Assembly: GCA_002483865.1 (NCBI GenBank)
Contig: DLIT01000039.1
Span: forward strand, 1-5,845
Direction of reading: 5' to 3'
DNA length: 5,845 nt
From: Brevundimonas sp. UBA7635
Lineage (GTDB): Bacteria; Pseudomonadota; Alphaproteobacteria; Caulobacterales; Caulobacteraceae
This document shows positions 1-4,874 of the stretch, in pieces. Under the pieces are notes generated by a model. It was not told the origin of the DNA. It did not search any database and was given only the letters and a program-made list of their open reading frames with translations. Position 1 is the stretch's first letter, and each line of letters opens with the position of its first letter. A program made the position numbers and the translations under genes.

Positions 1-494
1 AGGCGGCCCCGGCGGCCGAGGCGGCCATGGTCGAACGGGCCGTGGCCGCAGTGAAAGGCGCAAAAAAGGTCGCTGACCTGTTCTGCGGTGCGGGCACCTT
101 TACCTTCCTCCTGGCCGAGGTGGCCACGGTGATGGCGGCTGATTCCTCTGCCGCGGCCATTGCCGCGCTGAAGGCCGGGGTGTCGACGGCGCAGGGTCTG
201 AAGAGCATCGACGCCCAGGCGCGCGACCTATTCCGCCGTCCGCTGTCGCCGTTCGACCTGAAGGGCTGCGAGGCCATTGTCCTGGATCCGCCGCGCGCCG
301 GGGCCCTGGAACAGACCCAGCAATTGCCAGGCACCAAGGCCAGCGTCGTGGTCGGCGTCAGCTGCAACCCGGTCACCTTCGCTCGTGATGCCCGTTTCCT
401 GATCGACGCCGGCTTCTCGCTGGACGTCGTGACCCCGATCGACCAGTTCCTGTGGTCCACCCACGTCGAGCTGGTCGGCGTCTTCCGCCGTTGA
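1..494 (+). CDS. TrmA/RlmD-family SAM-dependent RNA (uracil-5-)methyltransferase, C-terminal part
   Basis: The gene is cut by the left edge. The reading frame is open from base 3, and the ATG at base 27 is internal, because the Ala-rich residues before it continue the same frame. The family transfers a methyl group from S-adenosylmethionine to C5 of a uridine in 23S rRNA or tRNA. What is visible is the Rossmann-fold catalytic domain: the SAM-binding motif DLFCGAGTF (about 79-105), the motif LDPPRAGA (about 282-305), the SCNP motif whose cysteine (363-365) should be the nucleophile, followed by TFARD, and a C-terminal HVE (about 462-470) whose glutamate is the expected general base. The N-terminal TRAM domain and any [4Fe-4S] cysteines lie outside the window, so the exact target (U1939, U747 or tRNA U54) cannot be decided and no symbol is given. 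The stop codon overlaps the next gene's start, so the two are probably co-transcribed. Confidence 0.93.
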   Translation, partial: AAPAAEAAMVERAVAAVKGAKKVADLFCGAGTFTFLLAEVATVMAADSSAAAIAALKAGVSTAQGLKSIDAQARDLFRRPLSPFDLKGCEAIVLDPPRAGALEQTQQLPGTKASVVVGVSCNPVTFARDARFLIDAGFSLDVVTPIDQFLWSTHVELVGVFRR

Positions 495-916
495 TGGCCA
501 AGGTTAAGCCGATGACCGATATCCATGATGCCGAGGACCAGGACGGGGGCGGCTTTGACTACGACGACTGGGATCGCCTGACCCCCTTCGCGGGCAGGGT
601 CGCGACCCTGGATGATGTGCAGGCGGGCCGGGCTGTCTTTGCCCTGGGCGATACCGAGCGGCCCTATCCGCTGGACATGGACCTGCCGCAGCCGGCCATC
701 TGGTGGGACGAGGAGGGCGAAAAGCCGGTCGTCATCGTCCAGGCCGAGGCCCACACCAATGCCGAGGATGAGGAGATGGAGGTCCTGGGCCTTATCCTGC
801 CGGATGGCGATGGCGCGGTTGCCCTGATGGAGGATGTCGACCTGGTGGATGCCAGCGATGTCACCTGGCGCAAGCTGGTGCAGGACTATATTGACCCGGC
901 GGCGGCCGAGGACTGA
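494..916 (+). CDS. conserved-looking small acidic protein of unknown function
   Basis: I do not recognise this 140-residue protein. It is strikingly acidic: Asp/Glu runs occur near residues 11-27 (with Gly), 72-76, 91-96 and 113-119. It has no signal peptide, no membrane segment and no cysteine, so a soluble cytoplasmic protein is likely. A Trp-Trp pair at residues 70-71 follows a proline-rich stretch. The hydrophobic pattern suggests alternating beta strands and turns (VVIVQAEA, LGLILP, GAVALM). The chosen ATG at 494 overlaps the upstream stop as TGATG, which fits coupled translation. An in-frame ATG at 512 has AAGG eight bases upstream and is an equally plausible start, giving 134 residues. 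The frame also stays open upstream to 452, but that part overlaps the methyltransferase and is unlikely to be used. Being the second gene after an RNA methyltransferase suggests co-expression, not a shared function. Confidence 0.75.
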   Translation: MAKVKPMTDIHDAEDQDGGGFDYDDWDRLTPFAGRVATLDDVQAGRAVFALGDTERPYPLDMDLPQPAIWWDEEGEKPVVIVQAEAHTNAEDEEMEVLGLILPDGDGAVALMEDVDLVDASDVTWRKLVQDYIDPAAAED

Positions 917-926
917 CCGGGGCGAG

Positions 927-1298
927 TCAGAGGGTCAGAATCTGGGCCTTGATGGCCAGACCCTGATCCAGCGGGACGTCATAGTCGATCTCGAAGGCGA
1001 ACTCGCCGGGGCGGTCGGTACGCAGCCGAATGACATTGCCCTGCACCGAAACCTGGCCCTGGTTGGCCGTGGCCGATCTGATCGGCATCTGAGCCAGCGC
1101 GCCGTCCATGACGATGTCAAAGACAGGCGCATTGCAGGTGGCCCGCAGTTGCACCACGCCTTGCTGCGGATCGGTGGCGGCCATGCCGGTAAGCTCGCAG
1201 CGTTCCGGGATCGTCAGGGCGAGATGAAGCGAAGCCGTCTGCGCAGCAGCCGGGCTGCTGACAGTGGCGGCGAGGGCAAGCATCAGGGGCAGGCGCAT
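927..1298 (-). CDS. small exported protein with two cysteines, function unknown
   Basis: This 123-residue protein begins with a clear Sec signal peptide: Arg at position 2, a hydrophobic core at residues 3-13, and an AAA|Q cleavage site near residue 19. That gives a mature periplasmic or secreted protein of about 104 residues. The mature part holds exactly two cysteines (34 and 55), suited to one disulfide, and a strand-rich alternating pattern. The layout, with a Cys-Glu-Leu segment followed about 20 residues later by ATCNAPVFDI and then a small Gly-containing turn, faintly recalls spore coat U/fimbrial-type beta domains. That resemblance is weak and is not used for naming. The start is well supported: GGAGAG lies five bases before the ATG. 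The gene is convergent with the acidic-protein gene, leaving only ten bases between the stop codons. It may be transcribed alone or by read-through from the radical SAM gene upstream. Confidence 0.75.
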   Translation of the reverse strand: MRLPLMLALAATVSSPAAAQTASLHLALTIPERCELTGMAATDPQQGVVQLRATCNAPVFDIVMDGALAQMPIRSATANQGQVSVQGNVIRLRTDRPGEFAFEIDYDVPLDQGLAIKAQILTL

Positions 1299-1363
1299 GG
1301 GGCTCTCCTTCAGACCTGACCCTGTTAAGGCATGAACTCTAAGTTCGTCTTTCCGACCTTGGT

Positions 1364-1386
1364 AAAAACTCGGTGTGACTAACCGA
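1364..1386 (-). terminator. weak candidate intrinsic terminator after the radical SAM gene
   Basis: Read on the minus strand, a five-base stem (TCGGT / ACCGA, loop of seven) is followed after one base by TTTTT. The stem includes the end of the radical SAM coding sequence, and the stop codon lies in the loop. The stem is short, so termination would be partial and some read-through into the exported-protein gene is likely. Confidence 0.35.
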
Positions 1387-2446
1387 ACAGGTCCAGTTGC
1401 GCGCGGGCCCCGGCGGGGACCCTGAACCGGGATATGTCCAGGCTCGGCCGCGGGCCATCCAGGCTATAGCGTTTGCGCGCCGCCCGGAATCGGGTCGAAA
1501 TCAGGCCGGCAACAGGACCGGACCCGATCATTCGCTGGTTCCAGTTGGGGTCGTAATCCAGCCCGCCGCGCGTCTGGCGAACCAGAGACATCACCCGAGC
1601 GGCGCGGTCAGGCCGGGCATCGCGCAGCCATTCGCGGAACAGGTCCTTGATCTCGAGCGGCAGACGAAGCGTGACATAATGGGCCGACACGGCCCCGGCC
1701 TTGCTGGATGCCTCAAGCACGGCTTCCAGTTCGTGGTCATTCAGGCCGGGAATAACCGGCGCAAAACTGACAGAGACCGGACAACCAGCATCGGTCAGCC
1801 GGCTGATGGCCTCAAGCCGCTTGGCGGGCGTAGAGGCCCTTGGCTCCATGGTCCGGGCGAGGCTGCGGTCCAGCGTGGTGATTGAGACGCTGGCTACGGC
1901 CAGGCCTTGGTGGCCCATGGCCCCCAGGATGTCGGCATCGCGGGCAATCAGGACCGACTTGGTGATGATGCTGAGCGGATGGTTGAACCGCTGCAGCACT
2001 TCCAGGATCTGGCGCGTGGCCAGGGTCTGGCGCTCGACCGGCTGATAGGGATCGGTGTTGCCGCCTATGTGGATCGGCTGTGGCGTGTAGCGGGGCTTTG
2101 ACAGTTCCTGTTCCAACAGACGTGCGCCGTCTGGCTTGAAGAAGAGCTGGCTCTCGAAATCCAGGCCCGGGGATAGGCCCATCCAGGCATGGGCCGGACG
2201 GGCGTAACAGTAGATGCAGCCATGTTCACAACCTCGGTAAGGGTTGATGGAGCGGTCGAAACCTATGTCTGGACTGTTATTCCTGGTGATGATGGTCCGC
2301 GCCCGCTCGACCGACAGACTGGTGCGCAGGGGAGGGAGGTCCTGGTCCCCGTCGTTCCAGCCGTCGTCGAAATCCTCACGCCGGTCGGCCTCAAACCGTC
2401 CCGACTGATTGGATCGCGCACCTCGGCCCTTCACCGCCATACTCAT
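1379..2446 (-). CDS. radical SAM protein, PA0069/SplB-like family
   Basis: This 355-residue enzyme belongs to the radical SAM superfamily. The cluster-binding motif CEHGCIYC spans residues 73-80, with Cys73, Cys77 and Cys80 as the expected ligands of the [4Fe-4S] cluster that reductively cleaves S-adenosylmethionine. The motif follows NPYRG, and further features are GGNTDPYQPVE (about 128-138), ITKS (about 160-163) and FAPVIPGLND (about 222-231). These and the overall length fit the group annotated as PA0069-family or Rv2578c-like radical SAM proteins, distantly related to spore photoproduct lyase SplB. The substrate is not established, and a DNA-repair role should not be assumed. The N-terminal 45 residues are polar and charged and probably disordered. 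Two starts are possible, codon 1 or codon 3. No convincing Shine-Dalgarno sequence precedes either, which may mean a leaderless mRNA. The gene is divergent from rplM. Confidence 0.9.
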   Translation of the reverse strand: MSMAVKGRGARSNQSGRFEADRREDFDDGWNDGDQDLPPLRTSLSVERARTIITRNNSPDIGFDRSINPYRGCEHGCIYCYARPAHAWMGLSPGLDFESQLFFKPDGARLLEQELSKPRYTPQPIHIGGNTDPYQPVERQTLATRQILEVLQRFNHPLSIITKSVLIARDADILGAMGHQGLAVASVSITTLDRSLARTMEPRASTPAKRLEAISRLTDAGCPVSVSFAPVIPGLNDHELEAVLEASSKAGAVSAHYVTLRLPLEIKDLFREWLRDARPDRAARVMSLVRQTRGGLDYDPNWNQRMIGSGPVAGLISTRFRAARKRYSLDGPRPSLDISRFRVPAGARAQLDLFG

Positions 2447-2457
2447 GGACGCAGGAT

Positions 2458-2486
2458 GACACAGCGTGGGAACAAATCAAGAACAA
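2458..2486 (-). promoter_or_regulatory. tentative promoter for the radical SAM gene
   Basis: On the minus strand, TTGTTCT (2486-2480) lies 14 bases before GCTGTGTC (2465-2458). This is a partial fit to the Caulobacter housekeeping pattern: TTG is kept at -35, and five of the seven defined positions match at -10. Only 11 bases separate the -10 element from the ATG at 2446, which would give an almost leaderless mRNA, in keeping with the absent Shine-Dalgarno sequence. It is a weak match and could be chance. Confidence 0.25.
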
Positions 2487-2582
2487 AACTCGCGGCAGCC
2501 TGACTGGCGAATTTCACGCACCAAATGGCCTGTTGGAGCGCTGCGGGGTAGGGTCCGATGAATTACCTCAGCTTGTGATCTG

Positions 2583-2596
2583 GGTATTTTAATACC
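2583..2596. repeat. AT-rich inverted repeat GGTATT-TT-AATACC
   Basis: Two perfect six-base arms are separated by two bases, inside the AT-rich block about 60 bases upstream of the likely rplM -35 element. The size and symmetry suit a site for a dimeric DNA-binding protein. It has no T-tail and no gene running into it, so it is not a terminator. Function is unknown. Confidence 0.45.
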
Positions 2597-2655
2597 GTTC
2601 AAAAAATACGCTTTGTAATCAACATTGTAGCTTAGTTTTTCATCATTCTCGGGTG

Positions 2656-2684
2656 TTGACGCAAGGCGTCGATGCCTCTATCAC
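2656..2684 (+). promoter_or_regulatory. housekeeping sigma promoter of rplM-rpsI
   Basis: TTGACGC (2656-2662) matches the Caulobacter -35 consensus TTGACGS completely. Fourteen bases later TCTATCAC (2677-2684) matches five of the seven defined positions of GCTANAWC. By the E. coli scheme this is TTGACG, a 17-base spacer and TATCAC. Transcription should start near 2690, leaving a leader of roughly 55 bases. The AT-rich block upstream could increase its strength. Strong constitutive, growth-linked use would be expected for a ribosomal protein operon. Confidence 0.65.
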
Positions 2685-2693
2685 CCGGCCACT

Positions 2694-2738
2694 CGCTCAT
2701 CCCGGTCCGGGGTGGGTTGCTTTCTTAGTCTTCTAGGA
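2694..2738 (+). promoter_or_regulatory. rplM mRNA leader with two potential hairpins, one covering the ribosome binding site
   Basis: The first hairpin pairs CATCCC (2698-2703) with GGGGTG (2709-2714) across GGTCC, and extends outward by three more pairs to 2695/2717 if wobbles are allowed. The second pairs TCTTAG (2723-2728) with CTAGGA (2733-2738) across TCTT, with one G-U pair. Its 3' arm contains AGGA, the Shine-Dalgarno sequence lying eight bases before the rplM ATG. A leader that can hide its own ribosome binding site would suit autogenous control by a ribosomal protein. Control is inferred only, and the second stem is weak. Confidence 0.4.
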
Positions 2739-2746
2739 CACTCATA

Positions 2747-3223
2747 ATGCTGAAGAGCACTACGGCTTCTGCGAAGCCGGCTGAGGTCGAAAAGAAGTGG
2801 ATCCATATCGACGCTGAAGGCGTCGTCGTGGGCCGCCTCGCGACCTTCATCGCTAACCGTCTGCGCGGTAAGCACCTGCCGACCTACACCCCGCACGTTG
2901 ACATGGGCGATTACGTCGTCGTGACCAACGTCGACAAGGTTGTCTTCACCGGCAAAAAGAACACCGACAAGGTCTATTACCGTCATACCGGCCACCCGGG
3001 TGGCATCAAGCAAACCACCCCGGAAAAGGTCCTGAACGGCCGCTTCCCGGAGCGCGTTCTTGAAAAGGCCGTCGAGCGTATGCTGCCGAAAGAATCGCCG
3101 CTGGCTCGCAAGCAGATGACGCACCTGCGCCTGTTCGCTGGCGCTGCGCACGACCACGAAGCTCAACAGCCCGAGACCATCGACTTCAAGTCGGCCTCGC
3201 CCAAGAACACCCGGAGCGCCTAA
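2747..3223 (+). CDS. rplM: 50S ribosomal protein L13
   Basis: L13 is an early-assembling protein of the large ribosomal subunit that binds 23S rRNA. The 158-residue product carries the family's signature blocks: WIHIDAEG near residues 18-25, [17 protein letters not shown] (27-43), [13 protein letters not shown] (47-59), the segment around [11 protein letters not shown] (61-71), [13 protein letters not shown] (77-89), the RMLPK block and the AAQQP-type block (HEAQQPE) near the end. It is somewhat longer than the roughly 142-residue E. coli protein, through a short N-terminal addition and about twelve extra C-terminal residues rich in Lys, Ser and Asn. AGGA eight bases upstream supports the ATG at 2747. 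Codon use is strongly biased to C-ending codons, as in highly expressed genes. rpsI follows after two bases, the usual bacterial pair. Confidence 0.98.
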   Translation: MLKSTTASAKPAEVEKKWIHIDAEGVVVGRLATFIANRLRGKHLPTYTPHVDMGDYVVVTNVDKVVFTGKKNTDKVYYRHTGHPGGIKQTTPEKVLNGRFPERVLEKAVERMLPKESPLARKQMTHLRLFAGAAHDHEAQQPETIDFKSASPKNTRSA

Positions 3224-3225
3224 GC

Positions 3226-3714
3226 ATGACCGACGTGACTGCTGAAGCCACCGGCTTCGACGCCCTGAAGGGCCTGAGCGCTTCGGTTGAATCCGAAGCT
3301 CCGGTCTATACCCAGAAGCTGGACGCCCAAGGCCGCGCCTACTCGACCGGCAAGCGCAAGAACGCGATCGCTCGCGTTTGGGTCAAGCCGGGCACCGGCA
3401 AGATCACCATCAACGGCAAGGACCAGGAAGTTTACTTCGCTCGTCCGGTGCTGCGCATGATGATCGCCCAGCCGCTGACCGTTTCGGACCGCGCTACGCA
3501 ATACGACGTCGTCTGCACCGTCGAAGGTTCGGGTCTGTCGGGTCAAGCTGGCGCCATCCGCCACGGCCTGGCTCACGCCCTGACCCACTACGAGCCGGAA
3601 CTGCGCAAGGTTCTGAAGCCGCACGGCTTCCTGACCCGCGACAGCCGCGTCGTTGAACGCAAGAAGTACGGCCGCGCCAAGGCTCGCCGCAGCTTCCAGT
3701 TCTCGAAGCGCTAA
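3226..3714 (+). CDS. rpsI: 30S ribosomal protein S9
   Basis: S9 sits in the head of the small ribosomal subunit, and its C-terminal tail reaches the peptidyl-tRNA in the P site. The 162-residue product has the signature [19 protein letters not shown] (42-60), [15 protein letters not shown] (105-119), and a basic C-terminus ending in [10 protein letters not shown] and then the terminal SKR, whose last arginine is the universally conserved tRNA-contacting residue. The first 35 or so residues form an acidic, Ala-rich extension compared with the roughly 130-residue E. coli S9, as is common in alphaproteobacteria. GGAG lies nine bases before the ATG, inside the end of rplM, and only two bases separate the two genes, so translation is probably coupled. 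A strong terminator follows 20-30 bases after the stop. Confidence 0.98.
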   Translation: MTDVTAEATGFDALKGLSASVESEAPVYTQKLDAQGRAYSTGKRKNAIARVWVKPGTGKITINGKDQEVYFARPVLRMMIAQPLTVSDRATQYDVVCTVEGSGLSGQAGAIRHGLAHALTHYEPELRKVLKPHGFLTRDSRVVERKKYGRAKARRSFQFSKR

Positions 3715-3735
3715 TCGCAACCGCGATTTGGTTTT

Positions 3736-3782
3736 GGAAAGGGCGCTTCAGGGAAACCTGGAGCGCCTTTTTCTTTTCTTCC
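3736..3782 (+). terminator. strong intrinsic terminator of the rplM-rpsI operon
   Basis: GGCGCTTCAGG (3742-3752) pairs with CCTGGAGCGCC (3757-3767) over a GAAA loop, with one G-U pair. The stem can extend outward by about six more pairs to 3736/3773. A T-rich tail of about 15 bases, interrupted by single C residues, begins at 3768. Long GC-rich stem, tetraloop and U-tract directly after rpsI make this a textbook Rho-independent terminator. Confidence 0.92.
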
Positions 3783-3837
3783 TTCTCCCGGTGGGAGAAG
3801 GTGGCGCGCAGCGCCGGATGAGGGGCGACCCTCAGCC
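3781..3837. repeat. REP-like cluster of three adjacent palindromes
   Basis: Three stem-loops lie back to back. They are CCTTCTCCC-GGT-GGGAGAAGG (3781-3801, perfect nine-base arms), GGCGC-GCA-GCGCC (3803-3815, perfect) and TGAGGG-GCGA-CCCTCA (3819-3834, perfect). The combination of GGGAGAAGGTGGCGCG with GCGCCGGATGAGGG resembles a dispersed intergenic repeat I recall from many proteobacterial genomes, including Caulobacter relatives. That recollection cannot be checked here and only one copy is in the window. No transposase or RAYT gene is nearby. Confidence 0.65.
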
Positions 3838-3851
3838 TTTCGCGCAGCCGA

Positions 3852-3880
3852 TTGTCCATAGGGCTCTCGGGCGCTCAAAC
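3852..3880 (+). promoter_or_regulatory. candidate argC promoter
   Basis: GCTCAAAC (3873-3880) matches six of the seven defined positions of the Caulobacter -10 pattern GCTANAWC. Fourteen bases before it lies TTGTCCA (3852-3858), a weaker match to TTGACGS. Spacing is within the accepted 10-14 bases. It lies between the rpsI terminator and argC, where a promoter is needed if the terminator works. The transcript would start near 3886, about 30 bases before the argC ATG. No ARG-box-like operator was recognised. Confidence 0.4.
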
Positions 3881-3900
3881 CCTCTTTCCTTGGAAGAGGG
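3880..3900. repeat. inverted repeat just upstream of the argC ribosome binding site
   Basis: CCCTCTTTCC (3880-3889) pairs with GGAAGAGGG (3892-3900) across TT, with one bulged T. It could be the far boundary of the same repeat element that begins at 3781, since the arms resemble the CTCTCCC/GGGAGAG type found in such repeats. Alternatively it may shape the argC leader. With transcription starting near 3886, much of its 5' arm would be missing from the mRNA. Confidence 0.5.
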
Positions 3901-3904
3901 ATGT

Positions 3905-3908
3905 GGAG
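3905..3908 (+). promoter_or_regulatory. ribosome binding site deciding the argC start
   Basis: GGAG lies seven bases before the ATG at 3916. The in-frame ATG at 3901 overlaps this site and has no binding site of its own, so 3916 is preferred. Confidence 0.75.
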
Positions 3909-3915
3909 TTGGATC

Positions 3916-4848
3916 ATGCACACCATCTACATCGACGGCGAAGCCGGAACGACCGGTCTGGAAATCCGCGAACGTCTGGAAAAGCGTTCGGATTTGCAAC
4001 TGATGCTGCTGGGTGATCGACGCCGCGATGTCGAGGCGCGCCGTGAAGCGTTGAACAGCGCCGATGCCGTGATCCTGTGCCTGCCGGATGATGCCGCCAT
4101 TGAGGCAGTCTCGATGATCGAGAATGACAAGGTGCGGGTGATCGACGCCTCGACCGCCTATCGCGTCAATCCGGACTGGATCTATGGCTTTGCCGAGATG
4201 GATGCAGGCCAGCGTGAGGCCATCGCCAACTCTACCCGGGTGTCCAACCCCGGCTGCTATCCGACGGGCTTCATCGGTCTGATGCGGCCCCTGGTTAAGG
4301 CGGGTCTGGTGCCGTCAGACTATCCGGTCACGATCAATGCGGTGTCAGGCTATTCGGGCGGCGGTAAGTCGATGATTGCCGAGTTCGAGGCAGAGGGGGC
4401 ATCGACCGCCTTTCGTGCCTATGGCCTGTCGCTGAAGCATAAGCATGTGCCGGAAATGACCCGGCATACGGGGCTGACCAACCCGGTTCTGTTCTCACCG
4501 GCTGTCGGCAACTATCGCCAGGGCATGTTGGTCGAGGTGCCGCTGCACCTGTCGGCCCTGCCTGAGACGCCGTCGATCGAGCGCCTGCATGGAGCTCTTG
4601 TCGAGGCCTATCAGGGCCAGAAGTTCGTCCAGGTCGTCGATCTGGAAGACACCGAGGCCATGACGGGCATCGAGCCCGAGGCCCTGAACGGCACCAATAA
4701 TCTGCGGCTGCACGTCTTCGGCGATCGCGGCGGAGAGCAGGTGCGCCTGGTTGCTATGCTCGACAACCTGGGCAAGGGTGCCTCGGGTGCGGCGGTCCAG
4801 AACCTGAACATAATGCTGGGCCTGGACGAGGCGACGGGCCTGGTCTGA
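3916..4848 (+). CDS. argC: N-acetyl-gamma-glutamyl-phosphate reductase, type 2
   Basis: ArgC carries out the third step of arginine synthesis in the cytoplasm, the NADPH-dependent reduction of N-acetylglutamyl phosphate to N-acetylglutamate semialdehyde. The 310-residue product is the short type 2 form, which opens with IYIDGEAGTTGLEIRERL (4-21) in place of the longer type 1 start. The nucleotide-binding region covers about residues 1-105. The catalytic cysteine is Cys114 in SNPGCYPTGF (110-119), followed by SGYSGGGKSM (144-153) and the conserved KHKHVPEM (174-181), whose histidines are active-site candidates. Start choice follows the GGAG at 3905. Linkage to rplM-rpsI is seen in many alphaproteobacteria, but the terminator and palindrome cluster between them suggest separate transcription. 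The gene is intact and converges on the membrane-protein gene with 26 bases between stops. Confidence 0.97.
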   Translation: MHTIYIDGEAGTTGLEIRERLEKRSDLQLMLLGDRRRDVEARREALNSADAVILCLPDDAAIEAVSMIENDKVRVIDASTAYRVNPDWIYGFAEMDAGQREAIANSTRVSNPGCYPTGFIGLMRPLVKAGLVPSDYPVTINAVSGYSGGGKSMIAEFEAEGASTAFRAYGLSLKHKHVPEMTRHTGLTNPVLFSPAVGNYRQGMLVEVPLHLSALPETPSIERLHGALVEAYQGQKFVQVVDLEDTEAMTGIEPEALNGTNNLRLHVFGDRGGEQVRLVAMLDNLGKGASGAAVQNLNIMLGLDEATGLV

Positions 4849-4856
4849 GGCCCGTC
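4833..4856. terminator. hairpin spanning the argC stop codon, possible bidirectional terminator
   Basis: GACGGGCC (4833-4840) and GGCCCGTC (4849-4856) are perfect eight-base arms with an eight-base loop that contains the argC stop TGA. One more T-A pair is possible inside. It sits between two convergent genes, where it could slow transcription from either side. There is no T-tract on either strand, so it is not a classic intrinsic terminator. Confidence 0.4.
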
Positions 4857-4874
4857 ATACGCGACGCAGTGGAA

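Larger units (their letters stand above)
2447..2746. other. 300-base divergent intergenic region between the radical SAM gene and rplM
   Basis: No coding region was found here. The left third has ordinary GC content and would hold the radical SAM gene's promoter. Bases about 2570-2650 are strikingly AT-rich for this genome and contain the palindrome GGTATTTTAATACC. Bases 2656-2684 fit the housekeeping promoter for rplM-rpsI, and about 2690-2746 would be the mRNA leader with two potential hairpins. The AT-rich block just upstream of the promoter is suited to act as an UP-like element, common before ribosomal protein operons. That role is inferred. Confidence 0.8.

Noticed and set aside
1..26. 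GGCGGCC repeated three times at the left edge
   Set aside because: It encodes an Ala-rich stretch continuous with the methyltransferase frame and is ordinary for GC-rich coding DNA.
834..1319. Long plus-strand open frame antisense to the exported-protein gene
   Set aside because: It is a shadow of high GC content. The minus-strand frame has a signal peptide, a ribosome binding site and protein-like composition, and the plus frame has none of these.
1397..1885. Plus-strand frame opposite the radical SAM gene
   Set aside because: The radical SAM frame carries conserved motifs across its whole length. The opposite frame is compositional.
2589..2603. Possible CtrA site (TTAA, seven bases, TTAA) upstream of rplM
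   Set aside because: The second half reads CAAA, so only six of eight positions match, and in AT-rich DNA this is expected by chance.
2681..3166. Minus-strand open frame of 161 codons opposite rplM
   Set aside because: rplM is unmistakable on the plus strand. The antisense frame is a by-product of its codon bias.
3220..3720. Minus-strand open frame of 166 codons opposite rpsI
   Set aside because: Same reasoning: S9 is certain on the plus strand and the antisense frame mirrors its codons.
3781..3834. CRISPR-like or tandem repeat array
   Set aside because: The three palindromes differ in sequence and have no regular spacers. They fit a REP-like element, not an array.
3901..3915. Earlier in-frame ATG for argC at 3901
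   Set aside because: It overlaps the GGAG that serves the ATG at 3916, lacks its own binding site, and would add five residues before the usual type 2 ArgC N-terminus.
3653..4003. Plus-strand and minus-strand frames crossing the rpsI-argC interval
   Set aside because: They run through the terminator and the palindromes, have no ribosome binding site and resemble no protein.
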